The notes beneath the pieces were generated by a model. It was given only the letters and a program-made list of their open reading frames with translations, made no database searches and was not told the origin of the DNA. The translations under genes and the position numbers were made by a program. This document shows, piece by piece, positions 42,613 to 51,795 of a stretch of DNA of 64,000 bases (positions within the stretch are counted from its first letter, which is position 1; each line of letters begins with the position of its first letter). This stretch comes from CAZGCA01 sp964524145 (GTDB lineage: Bacteria; Hydrogenedentota; CAZGCA01): positions 1 through 64,000 of the forward strand of contig CAZGCA010000018.1 in NCBI GenBank assembly GCA_964524145.1, written 5' to 3'.

Positions 42613-42643
42613 AACTATAACTGGGCGCTCGGAGAATGGAGCG

Positions 42644-44437
42644 ATGAACGTGACGGGATTAGGTGCTCGCGTCCGACGGCGGGCGGATGCATGGCGTGGT
42701 GTGTGCTTCACGCTTGCCGTGGTCGGATTGATTGCGACGGTAGGCCTTGGAACCGCGTCGGCCGATCCGGTGTTGTCGCTGGGTACCGCGCAGAGCCCTC
42801 CCGGAGGGATTGCAACGCTCTCTGTGCGTCTGGCAGGCAGCGGAGAGTTGAGCGCGGGCGTACGTGCGCGCATTGCGCTGCCAACCGGCGTCACCGTGAG
42901 CAGCGTGCAACTCGGAGCGCTTCTCGATGACTTCACTCTGAAAACGCACCTCACCGAAGACGGCGCTGCGTTGGGGCTGCTGGCGTACTCCGGCGAGAGC
43001 AGCTTTCAGGCCGGGTCGCGCATCGAACTGTTTTCCGTCGCGCTCGAGGTGGCGCCCGACGCCCCTGAAGGGGTGCAACCCATCCAACTGATCGCGGCAG
43101 GCAGCGACCTGTCCGATGAAGACGGCGGCCGGCAGATCGCAGTGTCCCTGCAGACCGGGCTGCTCGTGGTAGGCGACGATGTGCTCCTGGACCCCGACAG
43201 CGATGGGCTGACGACGGCGGAAGAACTTGTTGCGGGTACCGATCCGAATAACCCCGACACGGACGGCGACGGTATGCCGGACGGCTACGAAGTCACGCAC
43301 GGTCTTGGTCCGCTGGTCGACGATTCGCAACTCGATTGGGATGGGGACGGGTTGACGAACATCGAGGAGCTAATGGCGGGCACGGAGCCGAACAACCCCG
43401 ATACGGACGGCGACGGTATGCCGGACGGTTACGAAGTGGGAATGGGCTACGATCCTTTAAGCAGCGCGAGTGTACCGGTGGTTGGCGACGTGAATGGTGA
43501 TGGATTGGTCGATGCTGCCGACGTGCAACTTGTCAGTAATGCGTTGCTGGGCATTGGGACGGCACAGGCGGGAGCCGACATCAACCTGGACGGCAGGGTA
43601 AACGCTATTGACCTCCAGCTGTTGATCAACGCAGCGCTCGGTTACGATATCCGGGAGCGGATCGACTCGCTCGCCCAAATGCTGACCGTTTATGTGGACG
43701 GAAGCCGTTCCGGGCCGGAAGACGGGACGAGAGCACGTCCGTACAAGACGATTGGCGCGGGCATCGACGCGGCCGCGGCCACACAGCGTACGATAGTCAT
43801 TGTCCGTCCGGGCATCTATCTCGAATCGATACAACTCGAGTCGGGAATCATGCTGCTTGGTGAGCGCGGCGCGCACGAGACATTCATTACCTGCGAAGGC
43901 TCAAACTACCCAGGGCTCGTACTTGCTCCGGACACCGTGGTCCAAGGATTCACCATCGGCGACACGGGAACGGAAGCTGCTGTCGTAGTGCCTGAAGGTG
44001 CAGCGTGTGCAGTAACCAACTGTGTGCTGTTTTCGGGTCGGATGGGCCTGTACGCGTTTACAGGCTCCTCACTGGCGTTCGTAAACAACACCGTCGTGCT
44101 GAACGACTACGGGCTTGTGGGCGAGCCGTCCGCAAGTTTCGAGATCGTGAATAGCATATTCGCGTTTAACGACGTCGGTATAGCGGCTCCCGCTAACCCG
44201 CTCTCGACGAGTTCGTACAACAACTTCTACCAGAACGGCGCGGATTTCGACGAAGGCGGCCCATCGTTGACTGATATGAGCGAGAACCCGCTCTTCCTGA
44301 ACGTGTACGGGTTGAACCTTCTCCTTGCGCCTGATTCGCCTCTGCGTGACGCGGGCCATCCCGCGACGGAATACAACGATCGAGACGGGTCCCGGAACGA
44401 TCTCGGGTTTGAAGGTGGCCCGCAGGGTATCCCGTAG
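42644..44437 (+). CDS. Secreted protein with cohesin-like domain, TSP3 repeats, dockerin and beta-helix
   Basis: 597 residues from the ATG at 42644 (GGAG 9 nt before it). A signal peptide (VCFTLAVVGLIATVGLGTASA) precedes residues about 35-175, which have the strand order of a type I cohesin: VLSLGTAQSPPGGIATLSVR, then VSSVQLGALLDDF, then FSVALEVAPDAPEGVQPIQL and a closing GLLVV strand. Two calcium-rich TSP3-like repeats follow (DPDSDGLTTAEELVAGTDPN, NPDTDGDGMPDGYEV). A dockerin is at about 276-338 (VNGDGLVDAADVQL, INLDGRVNAIDLQL). A beta-helix with a DUF1565-like start (LTVYVDGSRSGPEDGTRARP) forms residues 346-597. Cohesin plus dockerin in one chain makes it a candidate scaffold or adaptor for the other dockerin proteins. 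Last gene of the run; downstream no clear terminator. Confidence 0.75.
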   Translation: MNVTGLGARVRRRADAWRGVCFTLAVVGLIATVGLGTASADPVLSLGTAQSPPGGIATLSVRLAGSGELSAGVRARIALPTGVTVSSVQLGALLDDFTLKTHLTEDGAALGLLAYSGESSFQAGSRIELFSVALEVAPDAPEGVQPIQLIAAGSDLSDEDGGRQIAVSLQTGLLVVGDDVLLDPDSDGLTTAEELVAGTDPNNPDTDGDGMPDGYEVTHGLGPLVDDSQLDWDGDGLTNIEELMAGTEPNNPDTDGDGMPDGYEVGMGYDPLSSASVPVVGDVNGDGLVDAADVQLVSNALLGIGTAQAGADINLDGRVNAIDLQLLINAALGYDIRERIDSLAQMLTVYVDGSRSGPEDGTRARPYKTIGAGIDAAAATQRTIVIVRPGIYLESIQLESGIMLLGERGAHETFITCEGSNYPGLVLAPDTVVQGFTIGDTGTEAAVVVPEGAACAVTNCVLFSGRMGLYAFTGSSLAFVNNTVVLNDYGLVGEPSASFEIVNSIFAFNDVGIAAPANPLSTSSYNNFYQNGADFDEGGPSLTDMSENPLFLNVYGLNLLLAPDSPLRDAGHPATEYNDRDGSRNDLGFEGGPQGIP

Positions 44438-44941
44438 CACACAGGCGCCGACAACAACTAACTCGCCGGACGCAATAGCTGTAGCCACCGATCGCCGTGC
44501 ATCTACCTGAGACTCCACCTGCTTGCTCTGTGGAACCTTTCGTCACGCATGGAAGGAGCGGTTGCGACATTTTCCGACCGACAAAGAAAGACAGACAAAC
44601 GCCATTGGCTCACGCAACAAGAGCAACTCCAGGACTCTCCCAAGACCACCCCATTTAAGAATGCAGAGCATTTGGGCACAAAGCCTTGCCCGTATGTGGA
44701 AGTGCTCCAGGTTGTAACAAGCCCGAGTCGGCACTGTTTCGATTTGAAGCGCATTGTGTGGGCATGTGGCACGCTGCGCGGCTGGCGACGTTGCGTGTGG
44801 CCGCATAAGTCATTGTAGACAAGCCAATTAGGTGTAACCCCAGTGATCCAGGGACTTTGGCATAACCGTTGCTCCTTTTGAGATGGAGTGAAGTTTGAGT
44901 TGAAGATCGCCTTATCGGATGTTAGAAAGGAGTGATAGGAA
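44438..44941. other. Intergenic stretch before dnaK
   Basis: About 500 bases. No gene is supported. I looked for a CIRCE operator (TTAGCACTC-N9-GAGTGCTAA) before dnaK and found none. No strong sigma-70 promoter stands out; TTGAGT with GATGTT 17 nt later (ending about 25 nt before the dnaK ATG) is weak. An alternative heat-shock sigma site cannot be excluded. Confidence 0.5.
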
Positions 44942-46876
44942 ATGGACAAGAAAGTGATAGGAATCGATTTGGGAACGACAAACTCGTGCGTGGCGGTACT
45001 CGAGGGCGGGGAGCCCGTCGTTATTTCCAATCGGGAGGGTTCGAGAACAACGCCTTCAGTTGTAGCGTTTACGAAAGACGGTGACCGACTTGTCGGCACG
45101 GTAGCGAAACGCCAGGCGGTTACCAACTCGGAAAACACAGTGTTCTCCATCAAGCGTTTTATGGGCAAACGTTATAACGTGGCGCGGGACGTGCTGAGCC
45201 ATTTGCCGTACAAGGTGAACCCATCAGGTTCGGGAGACTGCGATGTAGTGGTGCGCGGCGAGACGTATCGGCCGCCGCAGATCTCGGCACTGGTGCTGGG
45301 GGCGATGAAAGAGGCCGCCGAGGACTATCTGGGACAGAAGGTCACCGATGCGATAGTCACCGTGCCCGCGTATTTTGACGACTCGCAGCGCCAGGCAACG
45401 AAGGACGCGGGAAAGATCGCGGGACTCAATGTGTTGCGAATCATCAACGAGCCGACCGCGGCGAGCCTCTCCTACGGGCTCGACAAGAAGACCGACGAGA
45501 AGATCGCCGTCTACGACCTGGGCGGCGGCACATTCGACATATCAATCCTGTCGATAGGTGACGGCGTGTTCGAGGTGTTGTCCACAAACGGCGACACGTT
45601 GCTGGGCGGCGACGATTTTGACCAGAAAGTTATCGACTGGCTCGCGGACGAGTTCAAGAAGGAACAGGGGATCGATCTGCGCCAGGACAAGATGGCGCTT
45701 CAGCGGCTGAAAGAGGCTGCCGAGAAGGCGAAGTGCGAGCTGTCCACGGCGCAAACGACCGAGATAAACCTGCCGTTCGTTACTGCGGACGCGTCAGGGC
45801 CCAAACACCTCAACGTCACGCTGACTCGCGCGACGCTGGAGCGGTTGGTTGACGATTTGGTCCAGCGCACCAAGGAACCCTGTTTGCAGGCATTGCGCGA
45901 TGCGGGGCTCGGTTCACAGGAGATAGATGAAGTCGTGCTTGTCGGTGGTCAGACGCGGATGCCGGCAGTACAGCGGCTCGTGACGGAGCTGTTCGGGAAG
46001 GAGCCGCACAAGGGCGTCAACCCGGATGAGGTGGTCGCCATAGGCGCGGCCATACAGGGCGGAGTGCTCTCGGGCGACGTGAAAGACGTTCTGCTGCTGG
46101 ACGTCACGCCGCTGTCCCTGGGTATCGAAACCAAAGGCGGGGTGTTCACGAAGCTCATCGAGCGCAACACGACGATACCGGTCGCGAAGAGCGAAGTGTT
46201 CACCACCGCGGACGATAACCAGACGAGCGTCGAGGTTCATGTGCTCCAGGGTGAACGCGAGATGGCGGCGGGCAACAGGACAATCGGCAGATTCCACCTG
46301 ACCGGCATACCTCAAGCTCCTCGCGGCATGCCGCAGATAGAGGTCGCCTTCGATATCGACGCGAACGGCATAGTACACGTGAGCGCCAAGGATAGGGCCA
46401 CCGGCAAGGAGCAGAAGATTCGAATCGAAGCGTCCAGCGGGATCACGGAACAGGAAATCGATCGGATGGTCAAGGAAGCCAAGGAGCACGCGGCCGACGA
46501 CCGGCAACGGCGCGAACGCGTCGATGCGCGCAACACGGCAGAGGCGCTGGCATATGAGACGGAGAAGAACCTGAAGGAGTTTGGCGACAGGCTGGCCGAG
46601 GACCAGGTACGCCAGGTACAGACTGCTTTGGACCGGCTCAATGAAGCTCTTAAGGCCGACTCGATCGACGAAATCCGGTCGGCGAAACAGGCACTCGAGA
46701 CAACGTGGCAGGCCGTCTCGACCGAGCTCTATCAGCAGGCCGGGGCTGCCGGGGCACACCAACAAGCCCCGGGCGGTGGTGTCGCAGGACCGGGTGCCGG
46801 GCACCAGGACGGCGCTACGGCAGGGCCGCAAGATGACGACGGCACCATCGACGCCGACTACGAAGTTGTAGACTGA
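44942..46876 (+). CDS. dnaK: Chaperone DnaK (Hsp70)
   Basis: 644 residues, normal length. The ATPase domain shows IGIDLGTTNSCVAVLEGG, the phosphate-1 loop; VPAYFDDSQRQATKDAG; IINEPTAASLSYGLDKK; AVYDLGGGTFDISIL; VVLVGGQTRMPAVQ. The linker DVLLLDVTPLSLGIET and substrate-binding domain follow. The C-terminal tail is Gly/Ala/Gln-rich and ends DADYEVVD, close to the usual EEVxD-like acidic end. AAAGGAG before the ATG is a good site. It folds and protects proteins with DnaJ and GrpE, neither of which is nearby. A small membrane protein gene follows in the same direction. Confidence 0.97.
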   Translation: MDKKVIGIDLGTTNSCVAVLEGGEPVVISNREGSRTTPSVVAFTKDGDRLVGTVAKRQAVTNSENTVFSIKRFMGKRYNVARDVLSHLPYKVNPSGSGDCDVVVRGETYRPPQISALVLGAMKEAAEDYLGQKVTDAIVTVPAYFDDSQRQATKDAGKIAGLNVLRIINEPTAASLSYGLDKKTDEKIAVYDLGGGTFDISILSIGDGVFEVLSTNGDTLLGGDDFDQKVIDWLADEFKKEQGIDLRQDKMALQRLKEAAEKAKCELSTAQTTEINLPFVTADASGPKHLNVTLTRATLERLVDDLVQRTKEPCLQALRDAGLGSQEIDEVVLVGGQTRMPAVQRLVTELFGKEPHKGVNPDEVVAIGAAIQGGVLSGDVKDVLLLDVTPLSLGIETKGGVFTKLIERNTTIPVAKSEVFTTADDNQTSVEVHVLQGEREMAAGNRTIGRFHLTGIPQAPRGMPQIEVAFDIDANGIVHVSAKDRATGKEQKIRIEASSGITEQEIDRMVKEAKEHAADDRQRRERVDARNTAEALAYETEKNLKEFGDRLAEDQVRQVQTALDRLNEALKADSIDEIRSAKQALETTWQAVSTELYQQAGAAGAHQQAPGGGVAGPGAGHQDGATAGPQDDDGTIDADYEVVD

Positions 46877-46981
46877 GGACTACCACGCGAGACTGTTTGC
46901 CGAGACGAGGCAGAACGCCGAGCACTCCTCTGGGAGAGGCGATGATTCGCCTCACACAGAGGATAAGAAGGAGAGAAGACG

Positions 46982-47221
46982 ATGATTAGGTACCGATGGA
47001 GCGGAGTGCAGGGTTTTGTAGAGAGTTTCTACCTTATCCTGGGCGTTTGCCTGATAGTGTTCGGGCTGCTTATAGCGGCGTTCCCGGCGCTGCTGGTCGC
47101 TTTGATAGCGGCCAGCTTCATTACAGCGGGCGTGTTTATGCTCGTGGCCGCATACCGGGCACGGAAGCTCGCAGCGTCATTGGCGCGCGACCCGTATGAT
47201 GTGGGCCCGTTCAGACCTTGA
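46982..47221 (+). CDS. Small two-helix membrane protein
   Basis: 79 residues with GAAGGAGAGAAGACG before the ATG. Two hydrophobic segments (FYLILGVCLIVFGLLIAAFP and LLVALIAASFITAGVFMLVA) are joined by a very short turn, then a basic tail (RARKLAAS) that should face the cytoplasm. It lies about 105 nt after dnaK and may be co-transcribed. It resembles small membrane proteins of the DUF3096/HdeD-like kind in hydrophobic pattern, but no confident family call is possible. Confidence 0.65.
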   Translation: MIRYRWSGVQGFVESFYLILGVCLIVFGLLIAAFPALLVALIAASFITAGVFMLVAAYRARKLAASLARDPYDVGPFRP

Positions 47222-47231
47222 GCAGGGCAGC

Positions 47232-49460
47232 TCAGTCTATTACGGTCCACTCCAGGAACTGGCGTAACCTGGCGTTGCGTGTCGGATGACGCATCTTGCG
47301 CAGCGCCTTCGCCTCGATCTGTCGCACCCGTTCCCGCGTCACGTTGAACACGCTGCCTACCTCTTCGAGCGTGCGCGGATAGCCGTCGCCGAGACCGAAC
47401 CGTAGCCGCAGCACCTTCTCTTCCCTGTCCGTGAGGGTGTCGAGGACGTCCTCGAGTGTGTCCTGGAAGACGGTGAACGCCGTCACGTTGCGCGGGGACA
47501 CGGCGTCGGTGTCTTTGATAAAATCGCCGAAGCTGCTATCGCCTTCGTCCCCGATGGGTGTTTCAAGGCTGATGGCTTCCTGGGCGATCTTGAGTATACC
47601 GCGAACCTTGTCGGCGCTCATGTTCAGGTGCTGACCGATCTCGCCGGCCGTTGGCTCGCGCCCGTAGTCCTGTATGAGCTGCCTGGATGTTCTGATAACC
47701 TTGTTAATTGTCTCTATCATGTGGACGGGGATGCGTATGGTTCTTGCCTGGTCCGCTATCGCGCGGGTTATGGCCTGGCGAATCCACCAGGTGGCGTACG
47801 TGCTGAATTTGTACCCCTTCTTGTACTCGAACTTATCCACAGCCTTCATCAACCCTATGTTGCCTTCCTGGACAAGGTCGAGGAATGACATGCCCCGGTT
47901 GGTGTATTTCTTGCCGATGCTGACGACGAGCCGCAGATTCGCTTCGACCAACTCCATCTTGGCGTCGTAGATCTTCTGCTCCTTTCTCTTGATCTCTTCA
48001 ATGAGGTCCGTGATACCGCGGATATCGAGTTTGGTGTCGTCCAGGATCGCCCGGATACGCTCTTCAGCCACTTCTATCTTCCGGTGCGCTTCCTGTAAAA
48101 GATCGGCGTCTATGCCGAACCGTGCCGCAGCGGAAGGCCGTCGCTTGACCTGCTTGGTCATATCGGCAATCTTGGCTGCGTCGGTCCCTATCTGGCGTTC
48201 TATACGGTCAATCTCGTCGTGGGCGTTGGTTATCCGTTTCTTGAGGCCTTTGAACCTGTTTGCAATTCTGGCGATCTCTTTGGGTTTTAGCTGGAACGAC
48301 CCAACGACGGCAATCTGGCGCTGGCGCAGGTTCTCTATTGTTTCTCTTGCAGTCTGTATGGACTTCTTGCTTGCCCGCGCGCGGCTCATCTTCTTCTCAA
48401 GCAGCGCAATCTCTGCATGGGTCTTTCTCAGCTTGGTCATCCTGCGACCAACCCCGCGCAGGAACTTTGCCCGGTCTGCATCACTCTGCATCTCGGAGAT
48501 GCTGGCGAAGTCAAGCTTGCCTTTCTCCAGGCGAGCCGCTATCAACCTGATCTCTTTCAGCACATAGGGTGTCCCCACAATTGTGTCCCGCAACTCATTC
48601 TCTGCGCTCTCGATCCGCTTGGCGATGCGAACCTCCTCTTCCTTGGTCAACAGTGGCACCTTGCCCATCTCACGGAGGTACATGCGTACGGGATCATCCG
48701 CACGCTCGGGCCGGACCGCCGACGCCGCCAGTCTGCGCGCAACTCGTGGACGCTCCGCAAGGGCGGTTCGAGCTTGCTGCGCCTTGCCTTCGGAGACACC
48801 CACCACATCAATGTCCAAGTCGCTGAGAGTGGTAAGCACATCGTCAATCTGCTCCGAGGAAACGAACTCTTCCGGTAGCATATCGTTGACTTCCTGGTAC
48901 GTGAGCTTACCTGTCTCGCGTCCTTTCTTGATAAGTTTTTGGACGCTCTCATTCTTGGCGAGTTGCAACCGCAGGGCTTGTTGCCGGGCGGCCCGTTGCA
49001 TAGCGCGTGTTTGCGAAACGGCCTTTGGCACGCGAGCAAGCGCCGCCTTGGCAGACTTCAACGTGAGGTCTCCGGCCTTCTCTTGGGTGCGCTTGGTCGA
49101 GCGGCTGCTCTTCTTCGGGGTGGTCTTCTTCTTTGTTGAGGCACGCGGGCGGGTACGCTTGGTCGAGCGGCTGATCTTCTTTGAGGTGGTCTTCTTCTTT
49201 GTTGAGGCACGCGGGCGGCTGCGCTTGGCCGAACGACTGCTCTTCTTCGAGACGGTCTTCTTCTTTGTTGATGCGCGCGGGCGAGTGTGCTTGGCCGAAC
49301 GGCTGCTCTTCTTCGAGGTTGTGGTCTTCTTCGAGGTGGTGGTCTTCTTCTTACGGGTAGCACGAGTTCGGGACTTCGTAGAAGTCCTTTTTGCGCTCTT
49401 CGCCTTGGTAGTCCTCTTGGCAGTTTTTGCTGTGCGTGATCGTTTCCTGGATTGCGCCAT
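47232..49460 (-). CDS. rpoD: Primary sigma factor RpoD with basic repetitive N-terminal extension
   Basis: 742 residues. Residues 1-127 are a Lys/Ser/Arg/Thr-rich extension with four copies of a 22-residue unit (SKKSSRSAKRTRPRAST). Region 1.1 (VQKLIKKGRETGKLTYQEVN) and region 1.2 (DDPVRMYLREMGKVPLLTKE) follow, then a non-conserved stretch. Region 2 has LDLVQEGNIGLMKAVDKFEY and FSTYATWWIRQAI (-10 recognition). Region 3 follows, and region 4 with TLEEVGSVFNVTRERVRQIE (-35 recognition) and a normal end. It directs RNA polymerase to housekeeping promoters. AAAGAGGAGAAG precedes the ATG. It sits 63 nt after dnaG, the classical macromolecular-synthesis operon order without rpsU. The extension looks like histone H1/AlgP-type DNA-binding tails and is not a normal part of RpoD. 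Confidence 0.95.
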   Translation of the reverse strand: MAQSRKRSRTAKTAKRTTKAKSAKRTSTKSRTRATRKKKTTTSKKTTTSKKSSRSAKHTRPRASTKKKTVSKKSSRSAKRSRPRASTKKKTTSKKISRSTKRTRPRASTKKKTTPKKSSRSTKRTQEKAGDLTLKSAKAALARVPKAVSQTRAMQRAARQQALRLQLAKNESVQKLIKKGRETGKLTYQEVNDMLPEEFVSSEQIDDVLTTLSDLDIDVVGVSEGKAQQARTALAERPRVARRLAASAVRPERADDPVRMYLREMGKVPLLTKEEEVRIAKRIESAENELRDTIVGTPYVLKEIRLIAARLEKGKLDFASISEMQSDADRAKFLRGVGRRMTKLRKTHAEIALLEKKMSRARASKKSIQTARETIENLRQRQIAVVGSFQLKPKEIARIANRFKGLKKRITNAHDEIDRIERQIGTDAAKIADMTKQVKRRPSAAARFGIDADLLQEAHRKIEVAEERIRAILDDTKLDIRGITDLIEEIKRKEQKIYDAKMELVEANLRLVVSIGKKYTNRGMSFLDLVQEGNIGLMKAVDKFEYKKGYKFSTYATWWIRQAITRAIADQARTIRIPVHMIETINKVIRTSRQLIQDYGREPTAGEIGQHLNMSADKVRGILKIAQEAISLETPIGDEGDSSFGDFIKDTDAVSPRNVTAFTVFQDTLEDVLDTLTDREEKVLRLRFGLGDGYPRTLEEVGSVFNVTRERVRQIEAKALRKMRHPTRNARLRQFLEWTVID
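49080..49316 (-). repeat. Tandem 66-bp repeats inside rpoD
   Basis: Four near-identical 66-nt units encode the 22-residue basic repeat at residues 49-127 of RpoD. Such arrays can expand or shrink by slippage in multiples of 22 residues without breaking the frame. Confidence 0.85.
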
Positions 49461-49523
49461 CTTCTCCTCTTTCGTTAACCGATTTGCTAGATATGTATAC
49501 CTTACTTCTCCGCCTCGGGGATT

Positions 49524-51287
49524 CTAGAATCCTTTGGCCCCAGCACTAAAAGCGGGGTCTATCTTTCGTTTGAGTTCCGCGCTCCTGTTGAGAAGCTCCT
49601 TTAGATCGTCGAACCTTCCTTCGCGCTCGGCAACAGCTATTTCGCTGCGCAGGGCGGCTGCCTGTTGTCCGTACTTTTTGCGTTCGCGCTCGGATTTCCA
49701 GTCTCGGAATGCCTTTTCAGCGTCAAACTCTATCGTATCCTCCATGAGCACCCACGACAGCAACTCCTTCGCAGCGTCGTCCTCGAGCAGGTCAAGGAGT
49801 TGTGCCCCTCGTGTAGGTTCGAAGGCATCGTCGAGCAACACCGCCAGCACATCACGCTCCGGGCCGGCTTCCATGGAACCGAGCGGATCATCCTCGCGGG
49901 CTCGTGCACGGTATTCGGGGCTCGTGGCGATCAGCCTGAGAATGTCGACTCGCGCCTCCACGGGTTTATCGACAACCGTTGCTTTGTCGGTTGCGGCGGC
50001 GGAACGTCTCCTACCGCTCTTGAAGGCTTTGCGAACAGACTGTTCGTCGATCCTGAGTTTGTCGGCAAGCACACGCAGGTACTCGCTCTTCCGGAGCTCG
50101 TTGCGCACGTTGCGGATAATATCAAACGCGTTTTGCGCTATCTCGATCCGCTCGTTTACATCCAGCGACGGGTCCCGCGCATCTTTCGTGACGAAATCAA
50201 GAAAGTCCGGCGCAGCCAGAATCTGCTCTTTGAACGCCTCGGCACCATTCTCGCGCACGAAATCGTCGGGATCTTTGGAGCCCGGAAGAAGCGCCACGTT
50301 CGAGGCGAGGTCTTTGGCCACCAGCACCTGTAATCCTCTCGTAGCCGCTTTGACTCCGGCTTCGTCGGAATCGTAAACGAGCGTCACGTTGGAGGCGTAC
50401 CGTTTCAGAAGGGCTGCCTGCGGTTCCGTCAGCGCGGTGCCCAGGGTCGCCACCACGTTCTCGACGCCGGCCTGGGCGACGCGGACAAGATCGAAGTACC
50501 CTTCCACGACGATTGCCCTGTTCTCGTCGCGCAAAGACTGCTTTGCGAGATGGAGGCCGTAGAGCGTGTATCCCTTGTGGTACAAGGCCGTCTCGGGCGA
50601 GTTGATGTACTTGGCATCGTCGTCGCCGAGCGTGCGACCGCCGAACCCTATGATCACGCCAACGTGGTCGTGGATAGGGAATATGAGCCTGTTCCTGAAT
50701 ATGTTGTAGCAACCGTCTCCCTGCGGACGGTGCCTGACAAGTCCCGACGCCGTGAGCAGCTCGGTGGTGAACCCGTGCTGTTGTGCGGTGTTGTAGAAGT
50801 CGTCCCACGAATCCGTGGCGTACCCGAGGCCGAACCGTTTGGCTGTCTCGGAGTCGATCTCCCGCGATTTCAGGTACGTTCGGCAGACCCCGCCGGACTT
50901 CTTCTTCAACAGGTTGGCGGCGTAGTAGTCCGCGGCAAAGCTGTTGAGTGTTTGCAGTTTCTCCCGAAGAGCCGTGTCCTTTCCCTCCCGGGAAGAGCTT
51001 TTCGGTATCGTGACACCGGCCCGATCGGCCAGAACACGTGCTGCCTCACCGAACGAGATGCCTTCGTGAAACATCAGGAAGCGAAAGACGTCGCCGCCTT
51101 TCCCGCACCCAAAACAGTGGAATATCTGTTTTGAGCGGCTGACGTTAAACGAGGGCGTTTTCTCTTTGTGAAACGGACAGAGCGCTTTGAAGTTATCTCC
51201 GCTCTGCTTGAGCTGGAGATAGTCTGAAACCACGTCCACTATGTCGAGTCTGTCGCGAATCTGATCGATAACTTCTCTTTGTATCAT
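49524..51287 (-). CDS. dnaG: DNA primase
   Basis: 587 residues, normal length. The N-terminal zinc-binding domain shows FKALCPFHKEKTPSF and FHCFGCGKGGDVF. The catalytic core follows with RLIFPIHDHVGVIIGFGGR and a TOPRIM segment (AIVVEGYFDLVRVAQAGVEN, then VYDSDEAG). The C-terminal helicase-interaction part (about 430-587) is less conserved. It makes RNA primers for replication together with DnaB. The ATG at 51287 has only a weak AGG upstream. First gene of the dnaG-rpoD operon on the minus strand; a candidate promoter lies at 51420-51449. Confidence 0.95.
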   Translation of the reverse strand: MIQREVIDQIRDRLDIVDVVSDYLQLKQSGDNFKALCPFHKEKTPSFNVSRSKQIFHCFGCGKGGDVFRFLMFHEGISFGEAARVLADRAGVTIPKSSSREGKDTALREKLQTLNSFAADYYAANLLKKKSGGVCRTYLKSREIDSETAKRFGLGYATDSWDDFYNTAQQHGFTTELLTASGLVRHRPQGDGCYNIFRNRLIFPIHDHVGVIIGFGGRTLGDDDAKYINSPETALYHKGYTLYGLHLAKQSLRDENRAIVVEGYFDLVRVAQAGVENVVATLGTALTEPQAALLKRYASNVTLVYDSDEAGVKAATRGLQVLVAKDLASNVALLPGSKDPDDFVRENGAEAFKEQILAAPDFLDFVTKDARDPSLDVNERIEIAQNAFDIIRNVRNELRKSEYLRVLADKLRIDEQSVRKAFKSGRRRSAAATDKATVVDKPVEARVDILRLIATSPEYRARAREDDPLGSMEAGPERDVLAVLLDDAFEPTRGAQLLDLLEDDAAKELLSWVLMEDTIEFDAEKAFRDWKSERERKKYGQQAAALRSEIAVAEREGRFDDLKELLNRSAELKRKIDPAFSAGAKGF

Positions 51288-51419
51288 AACCTAAAAGAAA
51301 CCCGGCACACGCCTCCTGTGGGTTGGAACTTCAGGGAAGAAATCCAACGGGTGTCAGACACCCCGCGACCCCACCGCAACTGGTGCAATGTCCAGGATTT
51401 GTCAATATCGTCTACTTAT

Positions 51420-51449
51420 ACTGTACCCAGTTTAGCCCCGGATTGTCAA
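51420..51449 (-). promoter_or_regulatory. Candidate promoter of dnaG-rpoD
   Basis: On the minus strand TTGACA (51449-51444), an 18-nt spacer and TACAGT (51425-51420), about 133 nt before the dnaG start. It begins directly after the HIT gene stop codon at 51451. Confidence 0.5.
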
Positions 51450-51450
51450 A

Positions 51451-51795
51451 TCAGCCTGGCGGCCATGAGAGCGCACGACCACCGATGATATGGAGGTGAA
51501 TGTGCCAGACGCTCTGCCCGGCTCCCTCGTTACAGTTCAAGACAAACCTAACGCCTTCAGCAGCAACACCTTCTGACTGGGCTATCTCCGTCGCGATGAG
51601 AAGCATTCGCCCAAGAAGCTCAGCATGTTCCGCCGTGGCGTCGGTTATCCTTGCAATGTGCGTCTTGGGGATGAGGAGAATATGAGTGGGCGCAGCCGGA
51701 TTTATGTCGCGGAACGCATAGAAGTCATTGTCCTCATAGACCTTGTCCGAGGACATCTGCCCTGCTGCAATCTTACAGAAGATGCAATCGTCCAT
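51451..51795 (-). CDS. HIT-family (HINT-type) nucleotide hydrolase
   Basis: 114 residues from the ATG at 51795 (MDDCIFCKIAAGQ), which is the usual start of the HINT branch; a longer frame to 51834 has no support. DCIFCKI with two cysteines (zinc), AFRDINPAAPTHILLIPKTH, and the histidine triad QSVWHIHLHIIGGR near the end are all intact. Family members hydrolyse adenosine 5'-phosphoramidates and related nucleotides. GGAG lies 10 nt before the ATG. Located between rsmE and dnaG on the same strand. Confidence 0.93.
   Translation of the reverse strand: MDDCIFCKIAAGQMSSDKVYEDNDFYAFRDINPAAPTHILLIPKTHIARITDATAEHAELLGRMLLIATEIAQSEGVAAEGVRFVLNCNEGAGQSVWHIHLHIIGGRALSWPPG

Noticed and set aside
42245..42643. 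Upstream extension of the cohesin/dockerin gene
   Set aside because: It overlaps the end of the previous gene in another frame; the ATG at 42644 has a ribosome binding site and a signal peptide directly after it.
44438..44941. CIRCE operator before dnaK
   Set aside because: No TTAGCACTC-N9-GAGTGCTAA or near match was found.
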